Of a DNA stretch of 64,000 nucleotides, positions 54,668-64,000 are shown one piece after another (positions within the stretch are counted from its first letter, which is position 1; every line of letters starts with the position of its first letter). The notes below the pieces were generated by a model. That model was not told the DNA's origin and made no database searches. It worked only from the letters and a program-made list of their open reading frames with translations. The position numbers and the translations under genes are program-made. Source of the DNA: Cantharellus purpuraceus (lineage: Eukaryota; Basidiomycota; Agaricomycetes; Cantharellales; Hydnaceae); the NCBI GenBank assembly GCA_025174535.1, contig JALBUN010000001.1, positions 2,790,001 to 2,854,000 on the forward strand, given 5' to 3'.

Positions 54668-57600
54668 TCAGCATGGATGAATTTGGTGAGTGCTAAGCTT
54701 CACTGTGCCTATTCTGCGGCTCTGAAATGTGTCCAATACCACGTGTTGGGTTCCTGCCAGCTGTCCAATCAAAGAGGACCTGTTTGGGAGGTTCTGTGAA
54801 GTTCTCAAAGCGTCTGAAGGGAAGAGCTGCATAGGTGGCTGCCGAAATACACCTTGGGGCTTCAGGATTCTCTCGATGGAAGTCTGCAATGCACCTTCTA
54901 GCCCCACTGGCATCCTTAGCTGGGATCCAGAGGTCATCAGCAGCTCCATAGCCCTTCCAACACACCAGGTATTCCAGTCTTCCTCAGAAAACTCTGCTGT
55001 CAAGGATCTTCTCAACTTTGTATTCCTGTACTCCATCTCGAATGACTGGAGGTGGTGGAGGAGATGACTGGCATTCAGGGATGGGATCCTTTTCATAAGG
55101 ACAGAGTAAGACAACAGAGAACACTGGATGAGTGTGACCAAAGATTGGGGAAGTTGTAGGCCATAGGCATTTCGCAAGACCACCTTATTAATCACATATG
55201 GTCCTAACCATTTGTGATCAAGTTTCTTGGTTGGATGGGTGGTGGTGATATTTTGTGCATTGAGCCAGACCTTGTCACCAAGCTTGTATACTGGGGCTGC
55301 TTGCCAATGGGCATCATAGAATCGTGCCATATCATCTGCTGCCTTTTCCAGGGTGGAGCGAGCCTCAGTGGTGGCCGTCTCCATACGCTCAGTGAATTCT
55401 TCCAGTGCTTCAAGTCATGTCTCTCGGATTGGCTCTAGCCCAAGCCTTGGGTGTTGGCCTGTATCAAGCATGAAGGGGGTTGATTGCGTGGAGGAGTGGA
55501 TGTGGTTGTTGTATGTGAATTCAGCAAGAGGAACCCACTTGATCCAGTCATCCTGGTGCTGATTGATGAAAAGCCTCAAGTATTGTTCAATTTCTTGATT
55601 GACCCTTTCCGTCTGACCATCAGTTTGTGGATGATATGCTGTGGATGCTGCAACCTTGATCCCCAAAAGCTTATTGAGCTCGCGCATAAATTGAGAGACA
55701 AACTGGGTGCCACGGTCACTGATGATCTCCTCAGGAAGGCTGTGGTGTTTCCACACATGGTCTTGGAAAAGTCATGCAACTCCTATGGAGTTGATGTCAG
55801 AGGTGGTAGGGATAACATGTGCTTGTTTGGAAAGATGGTCCACAACAACAAGGAGTGCATCATAGCCATGGCTGATGGGTAGCTCTACAATAAGGTCAAC
55901 AGATATCACTTGCCACCTCCAATCTGGGACATGATTAGGCAGGAGTTTACCCATAGGAGGAGTGGGGAAAGTTTTTGTCCGATTGCAAAGGTCACATCCC
56001 TTAACGTATTTGGCAATATATCATCCAAATCCAGGCCACCAGTAGCTGTGGGATACAAGTTCTGTTGTTCTCCAGCGACCAGGGTGACCTGTAATGTGAG
56101 TATCGTGGTGTGCCCTTACAATGTCATGGTGCAATTTTGGGTCAAGAGGGACATATACCTTGCCATGATAGAGGATGAGTCCATTCTCCTTGGTCCATTC
56201 TTGTCCTTGTAAATTCCGAGAGGGACCAAGTTCCTTAAGAGCCTTCACAACCTTTTCATCTCTGTTGGTGCAGTTCCGCACACGTTCCAGGAATATGTCT
56301 CCTTCTCCTGTGATCATTTGAGCTCCTGGCCCTGGATAGGTGGATGTCACATCGATGTGGAACAGCTCAGGGCCAAGAAGAACCTGGTTCTGATTATCTT
56401 CCTCCCCCCACTTATGATCTACACGTCGTGAGAGGGCATCAGATTTGGCTGAATGTTGTCCAGGACAGTGGATCAGTTCAAAGTCAAAACAAGGGGGGTA
56501 TAGTGACCAGCAAGCTTGTCGACGATTGAGATTCTGAGCTGTACAGAAATATGTGAGGTTTTGATGGTCATTAAGGATTTCAATCTTGTATTTGGTCCCT
56601 TCCAAGATGTGGCGCCATTCTTCTAGTCCACAGATAACTGAGAGCAATTCCTTATCATGGATGGCATAGTTGCACTCTGCATCTAAAAGGCTCTTGGATA
56701 CAAAACCTACCAGCCTCCATTTCTCATCGTCACAGAGTTGAGATAGAACAGCACCTGTTGGCACCTGTTGCATATTCTGAAGCATCTGTCTCTAGTCAAA
56801 AACGCTTGGTTTGATCTGGGAGGACAAGGATTGGAGTTGACGTGACAAGCTGCTTGAGTTTATCAAAGGCTTCTTGTTCTGGGCCATCGGGTATCCAGGA
56901 CCACTGTGTATCTGCCTTTGTTAACCGATTCAGAGGCTTTGCAATATGTGAGAAGTCCTCAATGAAGCGACGGTAGAAATTGATGAAACCCAAGAAGGAT
57001 TTGACTTCTATCACATTGCATGGTGTGGGCCAGTCTCTGACTCCGGCCACCTTAACTGGGCCCATAGCTACCTGTGCCTGTGAGAGAATCAATCCAAGAT
57101 AATCTACCTTCTGTTGCGTGAAAAGGCATTTCTCTGGTTTGAGGTACAGGTGATTGGCCTGAAGAATTTCAAGGACAGATTGCACGATCGTGTGGTGTTG
57201 TTCTAGGGATTCAGTGAAAATGAGGATGTCATCCATGAACACTACCATAGTGCCATCATCAATGAGGTCCTTGAAAATGTCATTCATCGTCTGAAAGGTT
57301 GCTGGGCTGTTTGTGAGACCAAAGAACATGACCAGGGGTTCAAATAGACCACGATTGGTTTGAAAGGCTGCCTTCCACTCATCACCCTCTTTAATACGCA
57401 CATTGTTATATCCCCATCAGATGTCAAGCTTGGTAAAGTACTTGGCATTGGCTGTGGCAATTTTATTCATGATGTCTGGTACCAGGGGTAGTGGGTAGGT
57501 GTTCTTGATCGTGATATCATTCAGCTTGTGGTAGTCTTGCACAAAACAAAGATTACCGTCCTTCTTCTTCACAAAAAAGACAGGAGATGCCATGGGTGAC

Positions 57601-58594
57601 TTGGTAGGACATATACAATGATTCCGTAGGTTCTCCTCAAGGAATGCGTCCAACTCCTTCTGCTCATTTGGGGACATTGGATAGACCTTTGTGCTGAAGG
57701 GTTGCGCTCCTGGAGTGAGTTCAATAGTGTGGTTCCACAGTTTTTGAGGTGGAAGTTAGTCAAAGGACTCCTTTGCAAAAAATCCTTAAATCCCCAGTAC
57801 GCCTTTGGGACAATCTCCTCAAAGGTTTTGACTGGAGTAGATTTTGCAGCCTTCTGTGTGAGCTGTTGAGAAACTGTTGAACCAGCATAGATATTCTCCA
57901 AGTCTTCTTCTACAAAGATAACAAACATTCGGTCTCCCTCGTATTGGGGTTGCCTGTGTGAGTTCTTGCCATTTGAAGGAGTTGTGCCAAGTGAATGCTC
58001 TTTATGTTCTGGTACTTCTCCACATGAATCAGGGCAGCAAGTCATCTGTACCTTTCCTGTATGCCAGTCTACCTCTGGGTTGTGCTTCACGAGCCAAGTG
58101 TGCCCAACAATTATGCCAAAGGTTCCCAGGCTTGTGACTGAAAATGTGGCACGTTTGGTATGGGTCCCATATGTGCAGATGAGATTGACTTCTTCCTTGA
58201 TTGAACCTGCTTCATTTGGGGTCCCATCAATGTTATAAACAGGTATGGCACATGGTAGAGGGTGCGTTTGAAGTTTCTCTGCTTTGACATATTCTGCATC
58301 AATGAACATTCCTGTAGCACCACTATTGAGGAGTGCATCTACTGCTAGAGGGTATCCAGTGTCTACCGAGTGGATTTTCATGGGAATTGTACATTGATGG
58401 ATGTCTGGAGATTGAAGGTAGAGATGAGGAGGGTCATCATGTTTAGCTAGAAGTTGAGAAGGGGTTTCAGGCATGGCTGTTTTGGTTTCAGTCTGATGGA
58501 CAAGGGGGTGTGCATGTAACATATCGCTTGTGAGCCCTACAGTACATGATTCAAGAACTGAAAACTGATTTGTCAGGCAGGGCATGCTCTTCAC
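54668..58594 (-). pseudogene. G3 pol: protease, RT, RNase H, integrase, chromodomain
   Basis: 58594-57750 holds protease, with LLNSGATGMF where DSG is expected (active Asp read as Asn), then FGIIVGHTWLVKHNP. RT is 57677-57417 (SPVFFVKKKDGNLCFVQDY) and 57401-56796 (PLVMFFGLTNSPATFQ, VVFMDDILIF, FLGFINFYRRF). RNase H and the integrase finger are 56785-56021 (NYAIHDKELLSVI). The integrase core is 55954-55415 (ISVDLIVELP, HPQTDGQTERVNQ). The GPY part is 55384-55100 and the chromodomain 54965-54850 (CWKGYGAADDLWIP). Stops after TKLDI (near 57414) and after TKRF (near 56796) look like CGA-to-TGA changes. Confidence 0.88.
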
Positions 58595-58694
58595 TGCTGG
58601 CTGGCCTGAAAATCCTGCTTCTCCTCTTGCTTTGGAATTACTGCCTTCTGCGCTTCTTCCTTGGCCTTCAGTGCAGCTGCTACTGACTCTGATA

Positions 58695-59718
58695 TCATGC
58701 CAGCAATTGCTGTTTGTGTGAGATCAGCTCAGATACATTCCTTGCGTGGTTCAGGGCATGCTGGGGATATATGGCCATGCTTTCCACAGTTATAGCACAT
58801 CCGAGTCTCAATGTGATGGCGGTTGGAGTCAATATCCATAGGTGCAGCACCATTAGAGATTGCCAAGGTAGGTGGTACAGAGATGACCGGAGTGCTGTGA
58901 GGGCAGGATGGGGTAGAGCAAGCAGGAGTGAGGGAAGTCTGAGCACGTCTCACTTCTAGAAGACGATGGTGGTTGTGGTCAATTTGGCAGGCCGCTTCCT
59001 TCCATGCCTTGAGATCAGATGGGAGGGATGGCTGTGCATGGATCTTGTCAAGAATCATTGCAGGGAGCCCTCAGGCATAGGCATCTTCCAGTGCTGCATC
59101 ATTAAACCCAGTCCTTCCTGCTGGTATCTCAAACTGTGCCGTGTATTCATCCACTGACATGCCAGGTGTCATCCTAAGATTGTGTAACTTTGTTCGTGCT
59201 GTTCAGGAGCAGTCAGGGTCCCCAAAAGCATTCTCCACCTGCTTAATGAATTCCTCCAAGGTGGAGAGCAGTGAGGTCCTGTCAATGACTGCCTGTGTCT
59301 CATTGTGCGACCATACTTCAGCAGAACCTCCCATCATAAAAGAGAGGGCATAGAGGATCTTGGTCCGCTCATCTGGGAAAGATGTAGGCTGGACTGCAAT
59401 GGCAAGCCTGATAGAGCGAATGAAACCTTCTGTCTCTGCACGATCTCCATTGAATTTGGCTGGTTCAGCTGCCCTTATTGGGTGAACGGATGATGATGCA
59501 GGAGGAGGTGTGGGAAATGAGGTGGTCTGAGAGATGGTCTGTGCTGCAGCGATGGCAGCAGCAGTGGCAGCATCCGCTAGGTTGTTCTGGACATTGGTGA
59601 ACTGGTTCTGGAGTTGCAGCTGCTGGAGCTGCTGTGCCTGGGTGTTGAGCAATGCTTGCAGAAAGCCACCACTTTCACCTAGAGTTTTCCAATAGGCTTC
59701 AGGGAGCTGATCAGTCAT
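58695..59718 (-). pseudogene. G3 gag with CCHC zinc knuckle
   Basis: 59718-59203 encodes MTDQLPEAYWKTLGESGG, a Gln/Ala-rich part and the capsid segment PAKFNGDRAETEGFIRSI followed by MMGGSAEVWS, typical of Ty3-type gag. 59058-58729 continues to the knuckle CYNCGKHGHISPAC. A stop at about 59200 and another near 59060 split it. The frame after the knuckle leads into protease. Confidence 0.85.
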
Positions 59719-59774
59719 GGTATCGGTGAAGAAGTTAATAGGGAAAGTGTTATGAGGTGTGGGGTCATCTTATG

Positions 59775-59784
59775 AGCTTGATCT
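59775..59784 (-). promoter_or_regulatory. G3 predicted self-priming site
   Basis: Minus strand AGATCAAGCT, two bases inside the 5' LTR. Its complement AGCTTGATCT lies in the LTR (59883-59892), about 35 nt after TATAAAGAC, so at the expected 5' end of the transcript. Same geometry as G1, different sequence. Confidence 0.62.
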
Positions 59785-59786
59785 TC

Positions 59787-60097
59787 TGTGAGGGCGATGC
59801 TGATGACGAGGCCACAACAACAAGATACTCAATAGATGAGCCAATAAGAGATAATGCCAGCTGGTACAGCGGATATCCTCAGAGATCAAGCTGAGGGGAT
59901 CACACTGCACCAAGGCGAGTCTTTATACTAAATGATGGAGACGGATAGGAGAGCCAAGATAGGGGAATAATAGGAAGGAAGGATAGGGGAAGTGATAGGG
60001 GCAATGAAATAGGGGAGATGCACCCTGACAGGCTATGCTGATAGGGGCGTCAAGAGAAAATACTAAAAATAGAATATGACTCATTTGAACCCTGACA
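59787..60097 (-). repeat. 5' LTR of G3 (311 bp)
   Basis: Minus strand TGTCAGGGTTCAAATGAG...GCATCGCCCTCACA. TATAAAGAC near 59915-59923 is the likely TATA box. The right flank is L2 LTR sequence. Confidence 0.88.
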
Positions 60098-61661
60098 CAA
60101 TCTCACCCTGTAGATTCATAATCATGTGAGGTAGATACTACACTCATGCCCAAAGCAGGACAATCACTACTTTGAGTGCAATCAAACACAGTTACACAAC
60201 TGTAAGCGACCCTTGAACTGGACAATCAACAGTTACTGAGATATAGAGGATGACACTGTATGTCACTCTAGTCACACTGATGTGCAGCTGATGGGGTAGA
60301 AATGGTTAATTATTCAGAGGCAAAATGGCCTCCTTATATACTATATCTACAGGAGCTGACTAATCCTTCTACCTATTAATAGTTATGAGTCATGGCAGGA
60401 GTCATAGCATGAGTCACTATTACTCAAATAACTCGTGAAACACTCCATTTCCTGGGCTTATCAGCACAGCTATGGGTAGGCACAGCTTCTATTGAACTCT
60501 CTACCAACAATGGAGTCAGGAGGAGCTGTGGTTGCCAAGATATTGAGGATTTACTGGCAGTGGTGATCAGATTGGGTTGGAGATTAAAATGAGTCATGTG
60601 ATTGAAAATGAGCTGGTAGATCAGGTGACTCTGCTGACTTTGAAGCTGCTGACATCTGTGAAGTTTTGTGGGTCCATGTGGGTCCAAAACCTTGCCCAGC
60701 AGGACAATAAGTTTGTGGGCTCATTTCTGCATGGAAAATTCCCAAAAAAAAATATGAAAAAATAGAGTATTTGAATGGCCCTGAATCAAGAGAAAGCAAC
60801 ATATATGCTGATATTTTAAGGCCATGAAGCAAAATTTGTTGTTCCAGCTGCCAGACGTCTAGCTGCCAGACTTCTGGAGAGAAGGGAGAGGAGAGGGGGA
60901 TTACAGGGGACAGGGGAGGAACAAAAGCATATAGGAGGCTCAGGAGGTTTTGAGGGACAAAGGGGGTAAAGGAGGACAGTTACAGGAATGGAATAGGGAA
61001 CAGGAGAAGCCCCTGTGAGTTCCAGAACTTCCTGGACATTATTTTCGCTTTTATTTTCATCATTTCATCATCATGGACACTTCCCCCATCATCATCTCAT
61101 CATCCATCCCATCATTGACTCAGGACATTTACGAATGACTTCACTCATTCATAGGACTTAGTATCATATATAAACCACATCTGTAATACACTTGAATAGA
61201 TAGAGTAATTATCTCTCACTTATTCTGTCTGTGTGTCTGAATCTATTTGTATCTGGAATATCTCCAGAACTAACGCGTATTTCTATTAGCTTTTGCATAT
61301 TCTATTAGAATATTGCATATCCCACTCGAATCTCGAATTACGAAGCCATAAAATCACTGGCTACTTTTTTATCAAGCATTTACTCTTGTTTGAGTCATCT
61401 GCTCCTCATCCCTGCTTAAATTGTCGATATCTAGACAAAGATCACACCAAATCCCATCAAACTTCGTAGGAAGATACTACTCAAGTATATCTTCAATTCT
61501 ACTATGCATACATTGTGTTCCCACCACTGCTCCACTTTCTATTCGACTTCTGCTTGTCACTACACCCCAGCAAAGCAATTATTTACATTATTCAAATAAC
61601 AAAATTGTACAGTTTTGGGACTTTAAACAAGATCTTTTAAGGGAAAACCAGTTCCCATACA
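60098..61661 (-). repeat. L2 LTR, cut by G3 and interrupted by L5
   Basis: Ends on the right at CCAGTTCCCATACA (61661) and follows the L2 LTR leftward to ACAATCTCACCC, where G3 begins. It includes two or three TGAGTCA units near 60385-60415. The L5 solo LTR lies at 60837-61601. The right flank is the convergent Zn-cluster gene of another G1 copy. Confidence 0.85.
60837..61601 (+). mobile_element. Solo LTR, family L5 (765 bp)
   Basis: TGTTGTTCCAGCTGCC...TTCAAATAACA, target duplication AAATT (60832-60836 and 61602-61606). TATATAAA at 61167-61174 is a likely TATA box. Same length as the L5 copy at 36835-37599, which suggests recent activity of this family. Confidence 0.92.
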
Positions 61662-62138
61662 GGAAGCCTGAGCAAGCACACAGGGTCAAGGAGCTTGCAG
61701 CTGCAAGGCTGAAGGAAGTGGAAGAGCAGGCACATGAGCTAGAAGCCACCATGGAGGTAGAGGAGGAGGTGACCAGGGCAGGGGTGACTTGTCACCCAGG
61801 GAGTCTGAGTGTGCCAATACAGGCATGGACCCCTGAGGTCACCATTATCTTGGTCACATGGACGGAGTTGACCTGTCCAACAACTGCCCCTCTAATAGAC
61901 TTGCCATTGCATCTGTGACCACAGCCATTATTTGTGGTGGGTGCAGCTGAAGAGGATGACGTGATGGAGGCAGAGAGGGCAGAAGTGGAGGCAGATCCCG
62001 ATGCCAACATGGAGCTCAACACCAATGCAGAGCCCAAGGCAGGTGTGGATGTCAGGATGGATACGGAGCCTGATCTGACCTTGAATTGTTACGAGGAGAT
62101 GGCCTGGTTAGCCACAGTTGAAGCTCACAAAAGGGTGG
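61662..62138 (+). pseudogene. Fragment of the G1 convergent Zn-cluster gene
   Basis: Encodes the end of the coiled coil (HRVKELAAARLKEVEEQAHE), the GSLSVPIQAWTPEV part, a TGA, then the acidic middle (MELNTNAEPKAGVD, LNCYEEMAWLATV). It stops at 62138, where an L2 LTR begins. Both ends are cut by LTRs; no Cys cluster remains. Confidence 0.85.
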
Positions 62139-63358
62139 TGTTTTGGAACCTGCAAAATTATGGTGTTAGGGCAAACTCTAAATCACCACAATTCCGTGAA
62201 TGAACAGCTGAGAAGAATATCAAACCCTGCTGCAGCACAACTCCAGAAATGATTTGATGTTTGTACTTTGGTTACAATCCTTTATATTGGTCAATGCAGA
62301 CTGTATGCAGAAAAGTAATATGTTTCTTAGCAGTAGGGAATGAATAAGACTTCCAGAGTCTAGAGTTCATGGACGCTTAGGGGTCCAGATATTATAAAAA
62401 GAGGGGAATGCACTTAGAGGCTAAAGGAAGTAGGTGGATGAATCCAACCGTCCAACCAGTGACACTCTGAAGTGGGTAACAGCAATGTGTGAAGTAGTCT
62501 AGCAACTGCTTCACATGAATTCAAGTTTCTAATGCTCTGCAAAGGCAGTACACACTAGTTACTTAAACAAGAGCACTAATGGCAGGACTATTGACAATCT
62601 CACCCTGTAGATTTGTAGTCATGCGAGGTAGATACTACACTCACACCCAAAGCAGGAATATCACTACTTTGAGTGCAATCAAGTACAGTTACACAACTGT
62701 AAAAGATCCTTGAACTGGTAATCAACAGTTGCTGAGATAGAGGATGACACTGTATGTCACTCTAGTCACACTGGTGTGCAGAAGATGGGTAGAATAGGTT
62801 GAATATGTTACTATTTCAGAGGCAGAATGACCTCCTTATATATTGTGTTTACAGGGGCTGACTAATGGTTCTGGAATATTCTACCTATTAATAGATGGAA
62901 ACTACTGGAAGGTTGTGGAAGGTAGAAGAAAGGGGTAGAATATTCCAAGCCAATCACAGGTTCTGATCACCCATCACCTGATCTGATCCCTGAACTAGGC
63001 ACTGATCAGGCAAAAAGAAGGGTGTCCACCCTGTTTTCTGCACTGGTTTGGACAGCCATGGATAGCCACATCTCAGGTAATGATCTCCACAGAAAATAGT
63101 GCCCTGAGAGGCTGTGGTTGTCAAGTTACAGAATATTTATTGATCAGAGACATCTGAGCTTGAATTCAGGCTGAATGCCTGGTCCAAAGGTGGAGAGGCG
63201 GCTGTGTGAAGGTTTGTGGGTGCCTATGGGTCCACAACTGTAGCACAGCAGAAATAAATGATTCTGGGCCAAGTTCTGCATGGAATATTTGAATAAGTCC
63301 ATTCCAGGTACAAGCACCAAATATATGCTGATATTTAGAAATGGAAAAGCAAAGTATA
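62139..63358 (-). repeat. L2 LTR, truncated on the right
   Basis: Starts TGTTTTGGAACC and follows the inner L2 LTR (51791-53221) until GGAAAAGCAAAG, where a G1 LTR interrupts it. It has the reversed TATATAAGGAG near 62830. Confidence 0.87.
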
Positions 63359-63558
63359 TGTTATGCACTAGGTCCAATTGGGGGTTGGAGATTGGGTTGG
63401 AGGTTTGGTCAGAGTTGGAGAAGGAGTCGGTTATGTCGTGGGGGTTGGAACGGACTTGGCTTCAGCTTATGTGCTGTGCCCTCACTAATACTGGTGTCCA
63501 AGATTTCAGAGACAGAGTATGACTTAGAGAGTTAGGATTGGACTTAGGAACTAGGTGT
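63359..63558 (-). repeat. G1 LTR fragment
   Basis: Matches the last 200 bp of the G1 LTR (minus strand …CCTAGTGCATAACA at 63359), cut on the right at AACTAGGTGT by L3. Confidence 0.87.
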
Positions 63559-64000
63559 TGTCGGTTCGCTTAAGGAATAGATCCTATAAGCCTGCACGCA
63601 ACGGTCCTAGCAAACAGACGGTGTGTAACGCAGTTGTTCAGCACTCCAAAGATCAATCAGGGGTAGGGGCAGCACTGAGTAATAGGAAAGTGGAATAGTG
63701 CTCTGTGGTTGGATGGGGATGGGAGCAAAAGGTCGGTCCCGATGGCTGATCATGCTCTGTGACTGGATGACAATGTGGAGCCCAGTTGGGAGGTACGTGA
63801 AAGCTGGTTTCAAGAAAAGCAACCTCTCGGTGGCGGAGGGAAATCTGATCGTTGAACCAAGGTGTTTTACCTCAGTGTAGAGATGATGGATTGTGATGTA
63901 GAGCATAGAGCGTAGACTTAGAGCGTGGACTTTGACTTTAGAGCGTTGGCTGAAAACTTGTTGATTGATTCCAAAGGTGAAAACTAGCACCCTTTTATAT
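63559..64000 (-). mobile_element. L3 LTR, running off the window
   Basis: TGTCGGTTCGCTTAAGG matches 19585-20030 almost base for base, apart from a small insertion near 63670. The reversed TATA box is at the window end. No coding part is reached. Confidence 0.88.

Larger units (their letters stand above)
50855..60097 (-). mobile_element. G3: Ty3/gypsy chromovirus, minus strand
   Basis: Right to left: 5' LTR (59787-60097), primer site (59775-59784), gag, protease, RT, RNase H, integrase with chromodomain, an extra ORF (54149-54610), a purine tract (about 54097-54110) and a 3' LTR (50855-54095) that is split by an L2 solo LTR. The flanks at 50854 and 60098 do not match, so the original target duplication is lost or the ends come from two insertions. 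It is less decayed than G1 but still has single TGA stops. Confidence 0.88.

Noticed and set aside
50855..60097. Target duplication around G3
   Set aside because: The five bases before 50855 and after 60097 differ (CTTCC and CAATC), so I do not claim one insertion event.

Overview
This window is eukaryotic and almost entirely transposon-derived. It fits a filamentous basidiomycete (Agaricomycetes): one host gene carries fifteen introns of 43-67 bp, and the rest is Ty3/gypsy chromoviruses, Ty1/copia elements and solo LTRs nested inside one another. CpG-to-TpG/CpA decay is visible between copies. I cannot name the species.

Layout. 1-9765 is a minus-strand gypsy element of a family I call G1 (its 3' LTR is cut by the window edge); it is interrupted by solo LTRs at 536-2453 and 3986-5289. 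10100-25336 is a plus-strand composite G1 element (5-bp target duplication TGTGG) that carries a headless copia element (12407-15918), another LTR element (19585-about 20997) and a tandem second 3' half. 25877-31326 is a decayed third G1 copy. 31327-41311 holds two oppositely oriented pieces of a gypsy family (G2) packed with short, mutually unrelated hairpins. 41312-46886 is a minus-strand copia element (Co2) broken by a solo LTR. 47392-49895 is the only intact host gene, a secreted carboxylesterase/lipase of 557 residues in 16 exons. 50855-60097 is a minus-strand gypsy element (G3) whose 3' LTR hosts two nested solo LTRs. 60098-64000 is a further pile of LTR pieces.

G1 elements carry gag-pol on one strand and, between pol and the 3' LTR, a convergent gene on the other strand. 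That gene encodes a coiled-coil protein with a Zn2Cys6-type cysteine cluster; the best copy (22999-24678) is a 559-codon open frame. G3 and the 19.6-20.9 kb element share a different small ORF in the same pol-LTR interval. G1 and G3 both look self-primed in the Tf1 manner: 10-12 nt just inside the 5' LTR are complementary to the predicted 5' end of their own transcript. Co2 instead has a site matching the anticodon arm of initiator tRNA-Met.

Most interesting signals: (1) the hairpin-saturated G2 sequence; (2) the convergent Zn-cluster gene in G1; (3) a minisatellite of about 26 perfect Gcn4/AP-1 sites placed just upstream of an LTR TATA box; (4) the self-priming signatures.
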